DNA of 64,000 bases from Acinetobacter bereziniae LMG 1003 = CIP 70.12 (GTDB lineage Bacteria > Pseudomonadota > Gammaproteobacteria > Pseudomonadales > Moraxellaceae). Shown here one piece after another: positions 43,169-56,530 of this stretch (position 1 is its first letter; the number at the start of each line of letters is the position of its first letter). The notes under the pieces were generated by a model that was not told the DNA's origin, searched no databases, and was given only the letters and a program-made list of their open reading frames with translations. Where the stretch lies: the NCBI RefSeq assembly GCF_000368925.1, contig NZ_KB849756.1, positions 342,823 through 406,822 on the forward strand, given 5' to 3'. The position numbers and the translations under genes are program-made.

Positions 43169-44356
43169 TTAAATTAAATCTAATCCATGAGAAAGATCAC
43201 GAATAATATCATTGACATCTTCCAAACCAACAGACAGACGAATTAAACCTTCACGAATGCCCGCTGCAGCTTTTGCTTCAGGCGAAAGCTTACCATGTGT
43301 TGTTGTTGCAGGATGAGTAATGGTCGATTTGGCGTCGCCCAAGTTGCCAGTAATTGAAATAAATTGTGTGTGATCAATGACTTTCCAAGCCCCTTCTCGC
43401 TCACCTTTCACCTCAAATGAAACAATCCCACCAAAGCCTGTTTGCTGTTTTGCCGCCAATTCATGACCAACATGCTCGGGCAATCCAGCAAAGTAAACTT
43501 TTTCCACTTTCGGGTGTTTAACCAACCATTCAGCAATGATCTGTGCACTTTCAGAGTGCGCCTTCATACGCAGTCTTAGCGTCTCTAGACCTTTTAAAAA
43601 CACCCAAGCATTGAAAGGACTCATCGACGGTCCTGTCGTTCTTACATAACCAAATACTTCTTCTAGAAGTTTGTGACTACCGACAACAGCACCACCTAAT
43701 GCGCGACCTTGACCATCCAAATATTTAGTCGCTGAATAAATCACTAAGTCCGCACCAAATTGTAGAGGACGTTGCAAGATTGGCGTACAGAAACTATTGT
43801 CAATCGCCAACAAAGCATCATTTGCATGTGCCAAATCAGATAAGGCTTGAATATCAGCTACTTCTGCCAATGGATTGGATGGCGATTCAACAAAAAGTAA
43901 TTTTGTTTCAGGGCGAACAGCTGCTTGCCATGCGCTTAGATCAGTCAAATCAACAAAAGTCACGGCAACATTAAATTTAGCAACATACTTTTCAAACAAC
44001 GCGACTGTTGAACCAAAAACAGCACGTGAACAGATCACATGATCGCCAGCTTTCAAGAAAGACATCGCTACAGCCATAATCGCTGCCATACCTGAACTTG
44101 TTGCCACAGCACGTTCACCACCTTCAAGAGCAGCTAAACGCTTTTCAAACATCGTAACCGTCGGATTGGTAAAACGTGAATAAATATTGCCTGGCTCTGC
44201 ACCTGAGAATTTTGCTGCTGCTTCAGCTGCATTTTCATAAACGAATGATGAAGTCAGAAAAATTGGTTCCCCATGTTCCCCTTCAAAACTGCGAGTATGA
44301 CCTGTACGAATCGCTAAGGTGTCAAGTTGGTATTCAATGTCGTCGTGCTGGCTCAT
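43169..44356 (-). CDS. metZ: O-succinylhomoserine sulfhydrylase
   Basis: A 395-residue PLP enzyme of the Cys/Met metabolism family that makes homocysteine directly from O-succinylhomoserine and sulfide. The PLP lysine is in YSATKYLDGQGRALGG, the phosphate site in ATSSGMAAIMA, and the N-terminal LAIRTGHTRSFEGEHGEPIFLTSSF is typical of MetZ rather than MetB. Such enzymes define the direct sulfhydrylation route used in Pseudomonas and Acinetobacter. It is monocistronic, with no SAM riboswitch recognised in the 120-bp upstream region, where the divergent hydrolase gene begins. Confidence 0.93.
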   Translation of the reverse strand: MSQHDDIEYQLDTLAIRTGHTRSFEGEHGEPIFLTSSFVYENAAEAAAKFSGAEPGNIYSRFTNPTVTMFEKRLAALEGGERAVATSSGMAAIMAVAMSFLKAGDHVICSRAVFGSTVALFEKYVAKFNVAVTFVDLTDLSAWQAAVRPETKLLFVESPSNPLAEVADIQALSDLAHANDALLAIDNSFCTPILQRPLQFGADLVIYSATKYLDGQGRALGGAVVGSHKLLEEVFGYVRTTGPSMSPFNAWVFLKGLETLRLRMKAHSESAQIIAEWLVKHPKVEKVYFAGLPEHVGHELAAKQQTGFGGIVSFEVKGEREGAWKVIDHTQFISITGNLGDAKSTITHPATTTHGKLSPEAKAAAGIREGLIRLSVGLEDVNDIIRDLSHGLDLI

Positions 44357-44479
44357 TTCAACTGCTCAGTCCTAAAACTGCCTTTGTAAAATATTGCCAA
44401 CATTTTGAGCGTCCTATGTATTTAAGGTCAAGGTAAAATCGCAAATTATCACATACACTTCGCATAAATCTGTATAAAA

Positions 44480-45589
44480 ATGAGACAAACATCGCTTATG
44501 ACCCAAGTATCAGCCAAGTTCCAAGCAAGGAAAGCCAAGTTAAAAAATTTGACGACACGGATTTTCAATGGCAAGTCACTGGTTTTATCTCAAAGTACAC
44601 CTTATGAAGTCATTGCAGAGCATCATCAAACCAAAGTACGTTACTATGCTGCGCCAGAAAAAAAGTTTAAAGAACCTTTGGTTTTTACCGCACCGTTGTC
44701 GATCAATATGGCGATCTATGATCTATACCCGTATCGCTCATTAATCAAACATTTTACAGAACAAGGCTTTGATGTTTATTTATTGGATTGGGGAAAATTA
44801 AGCTATCAAGATCGTGACTTAAACTTCCTTTACTTTATCGACGAATCGATGCCTTTATGTATCGACAAGATCCGAGAGCATTCACAAAGTGATCAAATTT
44901 CACTGCATGGGTGGAGTATGGCCGGAATTTTTGTATTACTATACAGTGCTTTACGTCAGCCCAATCATGTAAAAAATCTCATTGTACTCGCCAGTCCTAT
45001 CGACAGTTATGCTTCTGGTGGAATTGGAAAACTGTATCAAAGAATCAATAGTCTGATTATCAAAAACCAAAAACTTAAAGATACACTTTATAAAGGAGGC
45101 TTACCGAGAAAACTGATCCATACTTCTGGTTTACTAAATGCGATTGGATTTAAAATTCTTGATCCCAAAGGCTGGTATGAAGGTCACAAACAATTATTAC
45201 TCAATTTAGATGATCGAGCACTTTTACATGAGCATGCCACACTTGGCAATTTTCTCAATCATATGGTGGATTATCCTGGGGGTGTTAATCAAGACATGTT
45301 GTTTAATGTATGGCTCCAAAATCCACTAAAAAATGGTGTTATACAACTCAGCCGACATAAAATAGAACTTAAAAATATCAATTGTTCTTTGTTGGTGGGT
45401 GCTGGAAAAAGTGATCAAATGGTCACTGCCGATGCAGTTAAGCCTTTAATCGAATTGACAAATAGTAGCGATGTCACGTTTACTCTAATCTCTGGAGGAC
45501 ATTTAGGACTGATGTCTAGCCAAAAAAGTGCAGAAGAATTTTGGCCGACATTATCCAAATGGTTAGAACAACGATCGACTAAAAGTTAA
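44480..45589 (+). CDS. PhaC-like alpha/beta hydrolase
   Basis: A 369-residue alpha/beta-fold protein resembling poly(3-hydroxyalkanoate) synthases: LSINMAIYDLYPYRSLIKHF, then LLDWGKLSYQDRDL, which match PhaC blocks around the nucleophile. The elbow reads LHGWSMAG with Ser146, where PhaC has a Cys in GxCxG; the acid is likely in GAGKSDQMV and the His in ISGGHLGLM. PhaC of class I is ~590 residues, so this lacks the N-terminal domain. A hydrolase or acyltransferase role is more likely than polymer synthesis. The dehydrogenase gene follows after 9 bp. An ATG at 44498 is an alternative start. Confidence 0.78.
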   Translation: MRQTSLMTQVSAKFQARKAKLKNLTTRIFNGKSLVLSQSTPYEVIAEHHQTKVRYYAAPEKKFKEPLVFTAPLSINMAIYDLYPYRSLIKHFTEQGFDVYLLDWGKLSYQDRDLNFLYFIDESMPLCIDKIREHSQSDQISLHGWSMAGIFVLLYSALRQPNHVKNLIVLASPIDSYASGGIGKLYQRINSLIIKNQKLKDTLYKGGLPRKLIHTSGLLNAIGFKILDPKGWYEGHKQLLLNLDDRALLHEHATLGNFLNHMVDYPGGVNQDMLFNVWLQNPLKNGVIQLSRHKIELKNINCSLLVGAGKSDQMVTADAVKPLIELTNSSDVTFTLISGGHLGLMSSQKSAEEFWPTLSKWLEQRSTKS

Positions 45590-45598
45590 GAGACAGTT

Positions 45599-46471
45599 AT
45601 GAATACTACAGTTGCATTTATCGGTTTAGGTGCTATGGGCTATCGTATGGCAGCACATTTGCCTCAACATTTTGATACTGTTTATGTATGGAATCGAAAT
45701 TTTGAAAAAGCCAAACAACATGCAACTGCGTTCGGCACTCAGGCGGTAGCTTTAGAACAGGCTGTTCAGGCTGATATAATTTTTTCATGCTTACCCACCA
45801 GCCAAGATGTTGATGATTTAATTCAGGGACTAAAAATTAAATCAGGTGCGATCTGGGTAGATTGCACCAGCGGTGTGCCTGATGCAGCACGTCAACAAGC
45901 ATTACAGCTTAAACAACTTGATATTGAATTCTTGGATGCACCTGTAAGCGGACAAACCATTGGTGCTGAAAATGCCACACTCACCTTCATGGTGGGCGGA
46001 TCGAATGATGCATTCCAACGCGCTTTGCCTGCAATGCAAGCAATGGGAAAACTAATTAAACATGTTGGCGATTCCGGTGCTGGATTTGCGGTTAAAGCAG
46101 TTAATAATATGATGATGGCAGTTCATTTATGTGCAGCCGCAGAAGGTTTTACCACACTCAAAGCGCATGGCGTAAATTTGCATGAGGCATTAGATTGTAT
46201 TAATGCTTCAAGTGGAAAAAGTGGTGTTACTGAATCAATCCTTCCGCAACGTATTCTCAACAGAAGTTTTCCACTGACCTTTGGGCTACCTTTATTGGCA
46301 AAAGATACAGGAATTGCCATTGATTTAGTTCGCGAGGCGAAACTCTCTACACCAATTCTTGGTTTAACACAAAGCCTAATCCAAGCAGCAAACAGTCTTG
46401 CAACACCAGACAGTGACTTTTCAACTGCGGTAAAAATGTATGAATCATGGAGCAAAATTACATTAGATTAA
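45599..46471 (+). CDS. Beta-hydroxyacid dehydrogenase (3-hydroxyisobutyrate dehydrogenase type)
   Basis: A 290-residue NAD(P)-dependent oxidoreductase. The Rossmann fingerprint is FIGLGAMGYRMAAHLP at ~7-22, substrate-binding DAPVSGQTIGAENATLTFMVGG lies near residue 118, and the catalytic Lys is in GAGFAVKAVNNMMMA near residue 165. This pattern defines the group of 3-hydroxyisobutyrate, tartronate-semialdehyde and glyoxylate reductases; the exact substrate cannot be assigned. It follows the PhaC-like hydrolase by 9 bp with GAGACAG as ribosome binding site, so the two are co-transcribed and may act on related hydroxyacyl substrates. Confidence 0.88.
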   Translation: MNTTVAFIGLGAMGYRMAAHLPQHFDTVYVWNRNFEKAKQHATAFGTQAVALEQAVQADIIFSCLPTSQDVDDLIQGLKIKSGAIWVDCTSGVPDAARQQALQLKQLDIEFLDAPVSGQTIGAENATLTFMVGGSNDAFQRALPAMQAMGKLIKHVGDSGAGFAVKAVNNMMMAVHLCAAAEGFTTLKAHGVNLHEALDCINASSGKSGVTESILPQRILNRSFPLTFGLPLLAKDTGIAIDLVREAKLSTPILGLTQSLIQAANSLATPDSDFSTAVKMYESWSKITLD

Positions 46472-46552
46472 TTTTTCGTCATTGAATAATCACAACCAGC
46501 CCCTATAATCTAATCAAGTGACACACGATTATGTCAATTTTGAGGCAAACTC

Positions 46553-46819
46553 ATGAACAAATATTTTATTGCTACACTGTCTGCTTTATCCATTTTTGTG
46601 GGCACACAAGCTTTCGCAGATAATGCACAAGAATGCAAAAAATTGCAGGATGATTACAATGTGATTTATGCATCAAAAGGTTTCTGTTTCAAAGATCCTG
46701 AAGCAAAGGCAAAATATAATAATGACAATTGTTATACAAGTAAGCCTAAATTTACTGAAAAAGAGCAACAAAAACTTGACTCTATCAAGGAACGTCAGAA
46801 AGAATTGAATTGTAAATAA
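46553..46819 (+). CDS. Secreted YARHG-domain protein
   Basis: An 88-residue exported protein with a signal peptide (KYFIATLSALSIFVGTQAFA, cleavage after ~residue 22). The mature part has four Cys and the YARHG pattern: DDYNVIYASKGFCFKDPEAK, then CYTSKPKFTEKEQQKLDSI. The domain is extracytoplasmic and of unknown function. It sits 28 bp before the HIT-protein gene and may share its transcript. Confidence 0.78.
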   Translation: MNKYFIATLSALSIFVGTQAFADNAQECKKLQDDYNVIYASKGFCFKDPEAKAKYNNDNCYTSKPKFTEKEQQKLDSIKERQKELNCK

Positions 46820-46847
46820 TTACATTCATACATTTAAGGAAGTAAAT

Positions 46848-47264
46848 ATGGCTTATGATGATCAGAATATTTTTGCTCGAATTTTACGTGGCGAACTTCC
46901 AGCATTAAAAGTTTATGAAGATGATCATGTACTTGCATTTATGGATATCATGCCACAGGCAGATGGTCACACTTTAGTTATTCCAAAAACCAAAGCCATT
47001 ACATTATTGGACTTAGAACCAGAAGCTGCTGCCTATACCATTAAAATTGTACAAAAAGTTGCTCAGGCAATTGAAAAAGCTTTAGATGCAAAAGGGATTG
47101 TTTTAATGCAACTCTCTGGCGCATCAGCTGGACAAACTGTGCCGCACGTACACTTTCATCTTATTCCAAGCTCTGTACACGAATTAGGTCGTCATGCTGT
47201 ACAAATGGGCGATCAAGAAAAAATTAAAGTGTTGGCTGAAAAAATTAAGTCCGCACTCTTATAA
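46848..47264 (+). CDS. HIT-family nucleotide hydrolase/transferase
   Basis: A 138-residue histidine-triad protein. The catalytic motif is HVHFHLIP near residue 98, and the N-terminal FARILRGELPALKVYEDD matches HIT/HinT-like bacterial members. These cleave nucleotide-phosphate bonds such as adenosine 5'-phosphoramidates. Shine-Dalgarno AAGGAAG precedes the ATG. After the gene a hairpin AAATGAGGC/GCCTCATTT-like sequence with T run (47278-47307) serves as terminator. Confidence 0.92.
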   Translation: MAYDDQNIFARILRGELPALKVYEDDHVLAFMDIMPQADGHTLVIPKTKAITLLDLEPEAAAYTIKIVQKVAQAIEKALDAKGIVLMQLSGASAGQTVPHVHFHLIPSSVHELGRHAVQMGDQEKIKVLAEKIKSALL

Positions 47265-47277
47265 AAAATTTTCTTTA

Positions 47278-47308
47278 GAAATGAGGCATTTATTGCCTCA
47301 TTTTTTTG
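47278..47308 (+). terminator. Terminator of the HIT-protein gene
   Basis: Stem AAATGAGGCA/TGCCTCATTT around a 4-5-nt loop, followed by TTTTTGC; 14 bp after the stop codon. Confidence 0.85.
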
Positions 47309-47480
47309 CTTCAAATTCTTATTATGTATCGCTTACGTCATCAAATTGTCATTTATTCTTCACTTATATGTAACAAAGTTTACAGATACTGCATGCAAGT
47401 TAGTAAGTAGTGCTTAACCAACACTTACTGAATAAAAAAAGTATCAGCAAACCCATTGAACATGTTTTGGAGAAAACTCA

Positions 47481-48605
47481 ATGAAAAAAGTGCTACTCGC
47501 TGCAGCCATCACTACCCTTAGCATAAGCGCAGCTCAAGCAGCGCCTACATTGTACGGTAAGTTCAACGTAAGTTTAGATCAAATCGATAAAAATAAATTC
47601 GTAGATGAAAGCGTTACCAATGTAACCTCTAACAACTCTCGTATTGGTATCAAAGGTGAAGAAAAATTAACAGATAAATTATCTGCTCTCTACTTAGCAG
47701 AATGGCAAGTAAATACAGATGGTGACGGTACTGACCTAAGTATGCGTAACCGTTATGTGGGGATTAAATCAGACGGTATTGCAACATTAAAAGTGGGTCG
47801 TTTCGATACTTACTTAAGAAATACAGCAGGAAACAATCAAGATATCTTCAATGACCTTATTGAACTCGATATGACAGCGATTTTGGCGGGTGAAGACCGT
47901 ATCAATAACGTTATTGGTTTTGAAACTGATAAAAAATTATTGGGTGGTTTAGGCTTTAACATCATGTTCCAGCAAGGTGAAGAATCATCTGCATTGAAAA
48001 ATGATGCAAAAGGTCAAAAAGGCAGTCGCGATGGCTTTGGTGATGGTATTTCAACATCGCTCACTTATGAAAATAAAGACTATGGTTTAGCAGCTGCTGT
48101 TGGTGGGAACTTCGGTATCGCATCAAAATACAATGCATATAGCTCTGAACTTGGTGGCAGCTCTATCTACTCTGATGCAATCCGTGTTACAGGTTCTTTA
48201 GACTTCAAACCTTTAGGTCTTGATGGATTAGTATTAGGTGCATTATGGCAAACATTTAAACCAACTGATGATACTGTTGCTGTTTCTAAAACCGCTGGCA
48301 CTCCTCCAGTCACAACAACAACTTCATTTAAAGGCTTAAAAGAAAATGCATATGGTATCACTGCTGCTTATGCAATTCCTTCAACACCAATTAAATTGAA
48401 AGCTCAATATATCTCATCTACCACTGAATTAGATGGTCGTGATGATCGTCAACAAGATCTTTACGGTGTAGGCGCAGATTATAACATCAACAAGCAAGTT
48501 CGCTTCTACGGTGTAGTGGGGCAACAAAAACGTGATTGGGCTGCTTCTGCTACAGCTGAGAAAAAGAAAACTGTTGTTGGCTTAGGTATGGAATATAGCT
48601 TCTAA
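47481..48605 (+). CDS. General porin (Gram-negative porin family)
   Basis: A 374-residue outer-membrane trimeric porin. The signal peptide is MKKVLLAAAITTLSISAAQA, cut before APTLYGKFN, the standard first strand. Alternating strands with LSMRNRYVGIKSDGIATLKVGRFDT, a probable constriction loop L3 around NDLIELDMTAILAGEDR, and the C-terminal Phe (GLGMEYSF) needed for Bam recognition are all present. Substrates cannot be inferred. It is monocistronic with a strong terminator. The preceding 215 bp hold its promoter, without a recognised operator. Confidence 0.9.
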   Translation: MKKVLLAAAITTLSISAAQAAPTLYGKFNVSLDQIDKNKFVDESVTNVTSNNSRIGIKGEEKLTDKLSALYLAEWQVNTDGDGTDLSMRNRYVGIKSDGIATLKVGRFDTYLRNTAGNNQDIFNDLIELDMTAILAGEDRINNVIGFETDKKLLGGLGFNIMFQQGEESSALKNDAKGQKGSRDGFGDGISTSLTYENKDYGLAAAVGGNFGIASKYNAYSSELGGSSIYSDAIRVTGSLDFKPLGLDGLVLGALWQTFKPTDDTVAVSKTAGTPPVTTTTSFKGLKENAYGITAAYAIPSTPIKLKAQYISSTTELDGRDDRQQDLYGVGADYNINKQVRFYGVVGQQKRDWAASATAEKKKTVVGLGMEYSF

Positions 48606-48627
48606 TTCCAAATCGAAGGTTTACACA

Positions 48628-48658
48628 AAAAACGGCAAGTTTACTTGCCGTTTTTTTT
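48628..48658. terminator. Terminator of the porin gene
   Basis: Perfect 12-bp stem AAAAACGGCAAG/CTTGCCGTTTTT with a 4-nt loop and further T residues. It also lies just past the stop of the convergent LRR-like gene. Confidence 0.92.
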
Positions 48659-48672
48659 TACAATTCCCTTTT

Positions 48673-49869
48673 CTAAAAATCTCGAAACTCATCAAACCAC
48701 GCATTTACTATTTTTTGATCTATATCAAATTTTGAAGATTCAACAAGTTGCTGTACAGCAACTCCTGTATCTTCCCTTTCAACAGTTTCAATATTGGGCA
48801 ATGTATTAATCATCTCTATAAGTTCAATAATTGATTCTTTCACATCTTGCTCATTCTGTGCTTTGGAGATTTTTTTTAAAGCAGATTTATATGCTTTGAT
48901 CGCAATTTTTGCATTTTTGCTTTGCCAGCTTTCAAATGGAATTCCATATTCAGTGCTAAACCATATTGGACTTCTCAGTTTAGACACCGAAGAATAATCC
49001 AATTGTTTTTCTTTAGCCAAATGCTTTAATTGGGTATTTAATGTTTTCCCAGTTTTTTCATCAATATTCCATGCAATGAAAGAGCTTAAGTTTTCCCAAG
49101 TATTTAAAGCAGGAAAGCCTTCCAAATTTACTGCATAACGTATTCCAATACGTTCAAGTTGGTGAAGTTGTTTTAAACATGCTGTATTGGTTATATTCCC
49201 GGTTAAGTTCAAATTTTTCAAATTAGGAAACTGTAGTAAGCTTTCACAATCAAAAGCCTGACCAATTGGTTTAACAATTACATCGAGTGAACTAATTTTT
49301 GCCAAGTCAGTAATAATTGGAAGATGGTACGCGGATACAGATTGATCTTTCTCAGTATTGGGTTCTATTCGAATATGATGAATTTCTTGCTTGGTCTTAA
49401 TTTCAAAAAGCTCAATTTTTCCAGAGAGATGAAGTGAATATAAACTAATATTATTACTATGATCCAAAGTCAATTTGATCAGATCATCATTACTTTTTAT
49501 TGCAAGATTACGAATTTGGGCATCACTCAAATCAAGACACAACGAGCGAGAGGGTTGCCAAAAGAAATTTTCAATTACTCTCTTCTTCGACCACTCCACA
49601 AAACTAGTATCATTTCCCCAATAGTAAAAAAATCTTGGCCAATCTCCATAAGGATGCAAATGCGCATTTTGTTGACCATGTGGCGTATAAAAGGTATTAA
49701 AGACATCCCAATCGATTACAGCATTTTCACCAACAAGAACATCAAACTTTTTCTTGTCCATGCCAATTCGCCCAATCGAGAAACTCCCTTGACCAGCAGG
49801 AATTTTGATTTGATGGCTATCCGTACCTGTTAAAGAAATATAAATGGGAGTATCTCTATCCATGTTCAT
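48673..49869 (-). CDS. Leucine-rich-repeat-like protein of unknown function
   Basis: A 398-residue soluble protein without signal peptide. The N-terminal ~110 residues form an unrecognised aromatic-rich domain (DWPRFFYYWGND). Residues ~105-270 have the periodicity of short leucine-rich repeats (LCLDLSDAQIRNLAI, LYSLHLSGKIELFEI, LLQFPNLKNLNLTGNI, LKQLHQLERIGIRYA). A helical C-terminal domain (KIAIKAYKSALKKISKAQNEQDVKESIIELIEMINTLP is broken here only for description) follows. A second Met at codon 3 is an alternative start. The DUF2004 gene is upstream on the same strand, 161 bp away. Both look like accessory genes inserted beside the rRNA operon. Confidence 0.55.
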   Translation of the reverse strand: MNMDRDTPIYISLTGTDSHQIKIPAGQGSFSIGRIGMDKKKFDVLVGENAVIDWDVFNTFYTPHGQQNAHLHPYGDWPRFFYYWGNDTSFVEWSKKRVIENFFWQPSRSLCLDLSDAQIRNLAIKSNDDLIKLTLDHSNNISLYSLHLSGKIELFEIKTKQEIHHIRIEPNTEKDQSVSAYHLPIITDLAKISSLDVIVKPIGQAFDCESLLQFPNLKNLNLTGNITNTACLKQLHQLERIGIRYAVNLEGFPALNTWENLSSFIAWNIDEKTGKTLNTQLKHLAKEKQLDYSSVSKLRSPIWFSTEYGIPFESWQSKNAKIAIKAYKSALKKISKAQNEQDVKESIIELIEMINTLPNIETVEREDTGVAVQQLVESSKFDIDQKIVNAWFDEFRDF

Positions 49870-50030
49870 CCATTATTTTTCAACTGCACTATTCATTTTT
49901 GAGCTAAAACTTGAGTACTGATGATTGTGCAAATAAGTATATAAACTCAATACTAAATATATCAAGCTTAAAGCTTTAGCTTTGTTTCATATTAGCAAAG
50001 TTATGAACATGTTAGGTTTAACTCTGTATA

Positions 50031-50534
50031 TCAGCTCTCCCAACTCAAATGATCTAAATGACCTTGATGATCTGTTTTAACCACCATCAGTTGATCAGAT
50101 AATTCACTGTTAACTGTGTAATCAAACACTGCAAAATACGATGTGTCATATTTCCCATCGGGATAAAGCCCTATCCTTGTTAAATATAACTTGTTTAAAA
50201 ACTGTTGTGTCTTGTCTATTGAGTTGGAAATCCCGATGTGTGCTAAGAAATCATCACCCAATTCATCAAGATGAAAATCCACATATTCTTTGACAGTCCC
50301 GTCCTGCTCACCTTCAAAATTTTGTTGAATATAAGCGTGGTTGTTTTGGTCAAATTTTTCTATATTTTCTATAAATGATTTAACTCGTTCAAAATTTTCT
50401 AAACTCAAAGTATTCGCTTCAAAATTCAAATCGATTTGAACCACTTTTCCATTCACCTCAGCATCGACTTCATAATATTCTTCTAAGTTTTCTGAGTTTA
50501 TAGTTCCAAAATACGGCAAAGTATATGATGGCAT
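50031..50534 (-). CDS. DUF2004-like protein
   Basis: A 167-residue acidic soluble protein. The pattern LPYFGTINSENLEEYYEV, NGKVVQIDLNFEANTL and later YPDGKYDTSYFAVFDYTV matches DUF2004, seen in small stand-alone proteins that some genomes place near polymorphic toxin loci. AGGA lies 8-9 nt before the ATG at 50534, which is preferred over an ATG five codons upstream. No toxin gene is adjacent. Confidence 0.65.
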   Translation of the reverse strand: MPSYTLPYFGTINSENLEEYYEVDAEVNGKVVQIDLNFEANTLSLENFERVKSFIENIEKFDQNNHAYIQQNFEGEQDGTVKEYVDFHLDELGDDFLAHIGISNSIDKTQQFLNKLYLTRIGLYPDGKYDTSYFAVFDYTVNSELSDQLMVVKTDHQGHLDHLSWES

Positions 50535-50711
50535 TTTTATAGTCCTCATGCTTTTATGTTTAAACGATGTATTCGGCTTAACCAGATTAAATTATTTTAG
50601 ACACTATTTACTATTGGTTAAAATATATGAATGGTATATTTTTGCTATTCTATTTCATATTTTCCTATATTTGTTCTTTATGGGACTTTTTCACTTTTCT
50701 TCACGCATAAA

Positions 50712-50743
50712 AAAACACCCTCAACAGTTAGTTGAGGGTGTTT
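50712..50743 (-). terminator. Terminator of the rRNA operon
   Basis: Perfect 13-bp stem AACACCCTCAACA-like arms (ACACCCTCAAC/GTTGAGGGTGT core) followed on the minus strand by TTTTTTATGCG. It lies 12 bp beyond the 5S gene. Confidence 0.9.
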
Positions 50744-50755
50744 TAAGAATTAAAA

Positions 50756-50870
50756 GCTGGCGATGACTTACTCTCACATGGGTAACCCCACACTACCATC
50801 AGCGCTAAGAGGTTTCACTTCTGAGTTCGGGAAGGGATCAGGTGGTTCACTCTTGCTATTGTCGCCAGCA
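50756..50870 (-). rRNA. rrf: 5S ribosomal RNA
   Basis: Read on the minus strand it starts GCTGGCGACAATAGC and ends TCATCGCCAGC, so 5' and 3' ends pair; the central CCCGAACTCAGAAGTGAAAC is the universal 5S core. About 115 nt long. Confidence 0.96.
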
Positions 50871-51033
50871 AACTGTTATGGACTTTTTCGGGTCTTATGG
50901 GTATGCCTTACTTTGTTCCAAATGAGTTTAACAGAAGAACATTTGAGTTGGTTATTGTAACTAGCTTTACAACTAAATCAAGTTTCTTTGATCTTTTATG
51001 AATCAAATGATGCTTCACATACAACTGCTTGGG

Positions 51034-51042
51034 TGTTGTATA

Positions 51043-51047
<5 letters not shown>
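51034..51047. repeat. 23S processing stem, 3' arm (partner 53924-53937)
   Basis: GTTGTATAGTCAAG here is the exact complement of CTTGACTATACAAC at 53924-53937. In the transcript the two form the helix that closes 23S rRNA and is cut by RNase III. Confidence 0.85.
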
Positions 51048-53930
<2,883 letters not shown>

Positions 53931-53937
53931 ATACAAC

Positions 53938-54287
53938 CCCAAACAGTCGTTAATCCCTACAAGGAGGATCAACAATGTGGATTTAACCACTTCTATTTGT
54001 TGCTTGTGAACTTAATCACTGTACAGCTTCAATTTAATTCATATACCAAAACGCTTGATTCAGTTTTATCGCTAGTTCTCATTTCATTCCGCTTTAACAA
54101 TTGCTTGTTAAGCTTCATAAAACGAGTTAAACAATTATTTCAACTCAAATATATTCTGTTAATGATTCACTACCGCCTCGTCAGCAAGTAGTTCACTGTG
54201 ATAAATCACAGAAGTTAATAAACTCTATAAACTTCAGTTCATTAATTTCTATAATCAATCTTTTTTAATCAGGTAACTGCGTAGTAG
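53938..54287 (-). other. Spacer between tRNA-Ala and 23S rRNA
   Basis: About 350 bp of transcribed spacer. It holds several short hairpins (for example near 54050-54130) and the 5' arm of the 23S processing stem. No gene is present. Confidence 0.7.
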
Positions 54288-54363
54288 TGGTGGAGACTAG
54301 GAGAGTCGAACTCCTGACCTCCTGCGTGCAAAGCAGGCGCTCTACCAACTAAGCTAAGTCCCC
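54288..54363 (-). tRNA. tRNA-Ala(TGC)
   Basis: A 76-nt cloverleaf on the minus strand, starting GGGGACTTAGCTTAG and ending with the encoded CCA; the anticodon loop reads CTTTGCACG with anticodon TGC. Confidence 0.97.
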
Positions 54364-54407
54364 AGCTTAAGATCTTAATATATCTGCTCTTCTGTGTTCA
54401 GTAGACT

Positions 54408-54484
<77 letters not shown>

Positions 54485-54496
54485 TCAGATACATCA

Positions 54497-54511
54497 ATGA
54501 AGAACAACTTG
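54497..54511. repeat. 16S processing stem, 3' arm (partner 56215-56229)
   Basis: ATGAAGAACAACTTG is the exact complement of CAAGTTGTTCTTCAT at 56215-56229; with one bulge the helix extends into TGTGGATT. It brackets 16S rRNA and is the expected RNase III substrate. Confidence 0.85.
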
Positions 54512-54544
54512 TTGTGGATTCTTACCAATCGTCAATCTTTCGTT

Positions 54545-56083
<1,539 letters not shown>

Positions 56084-56344
56084 AATCATTAGTGACTTAA
56101 GGTCACAATTCTGGCTCATCAATGTACTGACAAATTCTCTCAAATAAACTTCGAGTAATTTAAACCAATCAATCAATGATAATATTTCGATCAATCAATC
56201 AGTAAAAATCCACACAAGTTGTTCTTCATATTCTCTTAATGATCAATTTACCACCTCGTCAGTGATAAATAAGACGCAATAAACATTCAACAACTTAACC
56301 CTCTAAGCTAAGTTCGTTTGCTGTATCGCGTCGGGATGCTGCGT
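56084..56344 (-). other. rRNA operon leader
   Basis: About 260 bp between the candidate promoter and 16S. It contains the 5' arm of the 16S processing stem at 56215-56229. No obvious boxA was found by eye. Confidence 0.65.
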
Positions 56345-56372
56345 ATTCTATATATTTTTTATAGACACGCAA
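56345..56372 (-). promoter_or_regulatory. rRNA operon promoter
   Basis: On the minus strand: -35 TTGCGT, 16-bp spacer, -10 TAGAAT, followed by the GC-rich discriminator ACGCAGC expected for stringently controlled rRNA promoters. A/T tracts upstream (AAAAAATAACC) may act as an UP element. Confidence 0.65.
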
Positions 56373-56530
56373 CCCCTATTTTGAACTTTTTCAACCACAT
56401 GGTTATTTTTTCAACAAAAAGCGCAAAAAAAACTGCATTTTTCACTCATTTTTTAAGCACTTCTTTAAACTCATGCTTTTAAAATCTTAAAAAAGACCTC
56501 ATCAATCAATAGTCGTTATTTGATTCTTAT

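Noticed and set aside
44357..44479. SAM riboswitch before metZ
   Set aside because: The 120-bp region has no recognisable SAM-I/II/III core or terminator pair.
51008..51022. GATGCTTCACAT in the 23S-5S spacer, complement of part of the benE-flanking repeat
   Set aside because: Only 12 bp match; no other block of the repeat is present, so it is probably chance.
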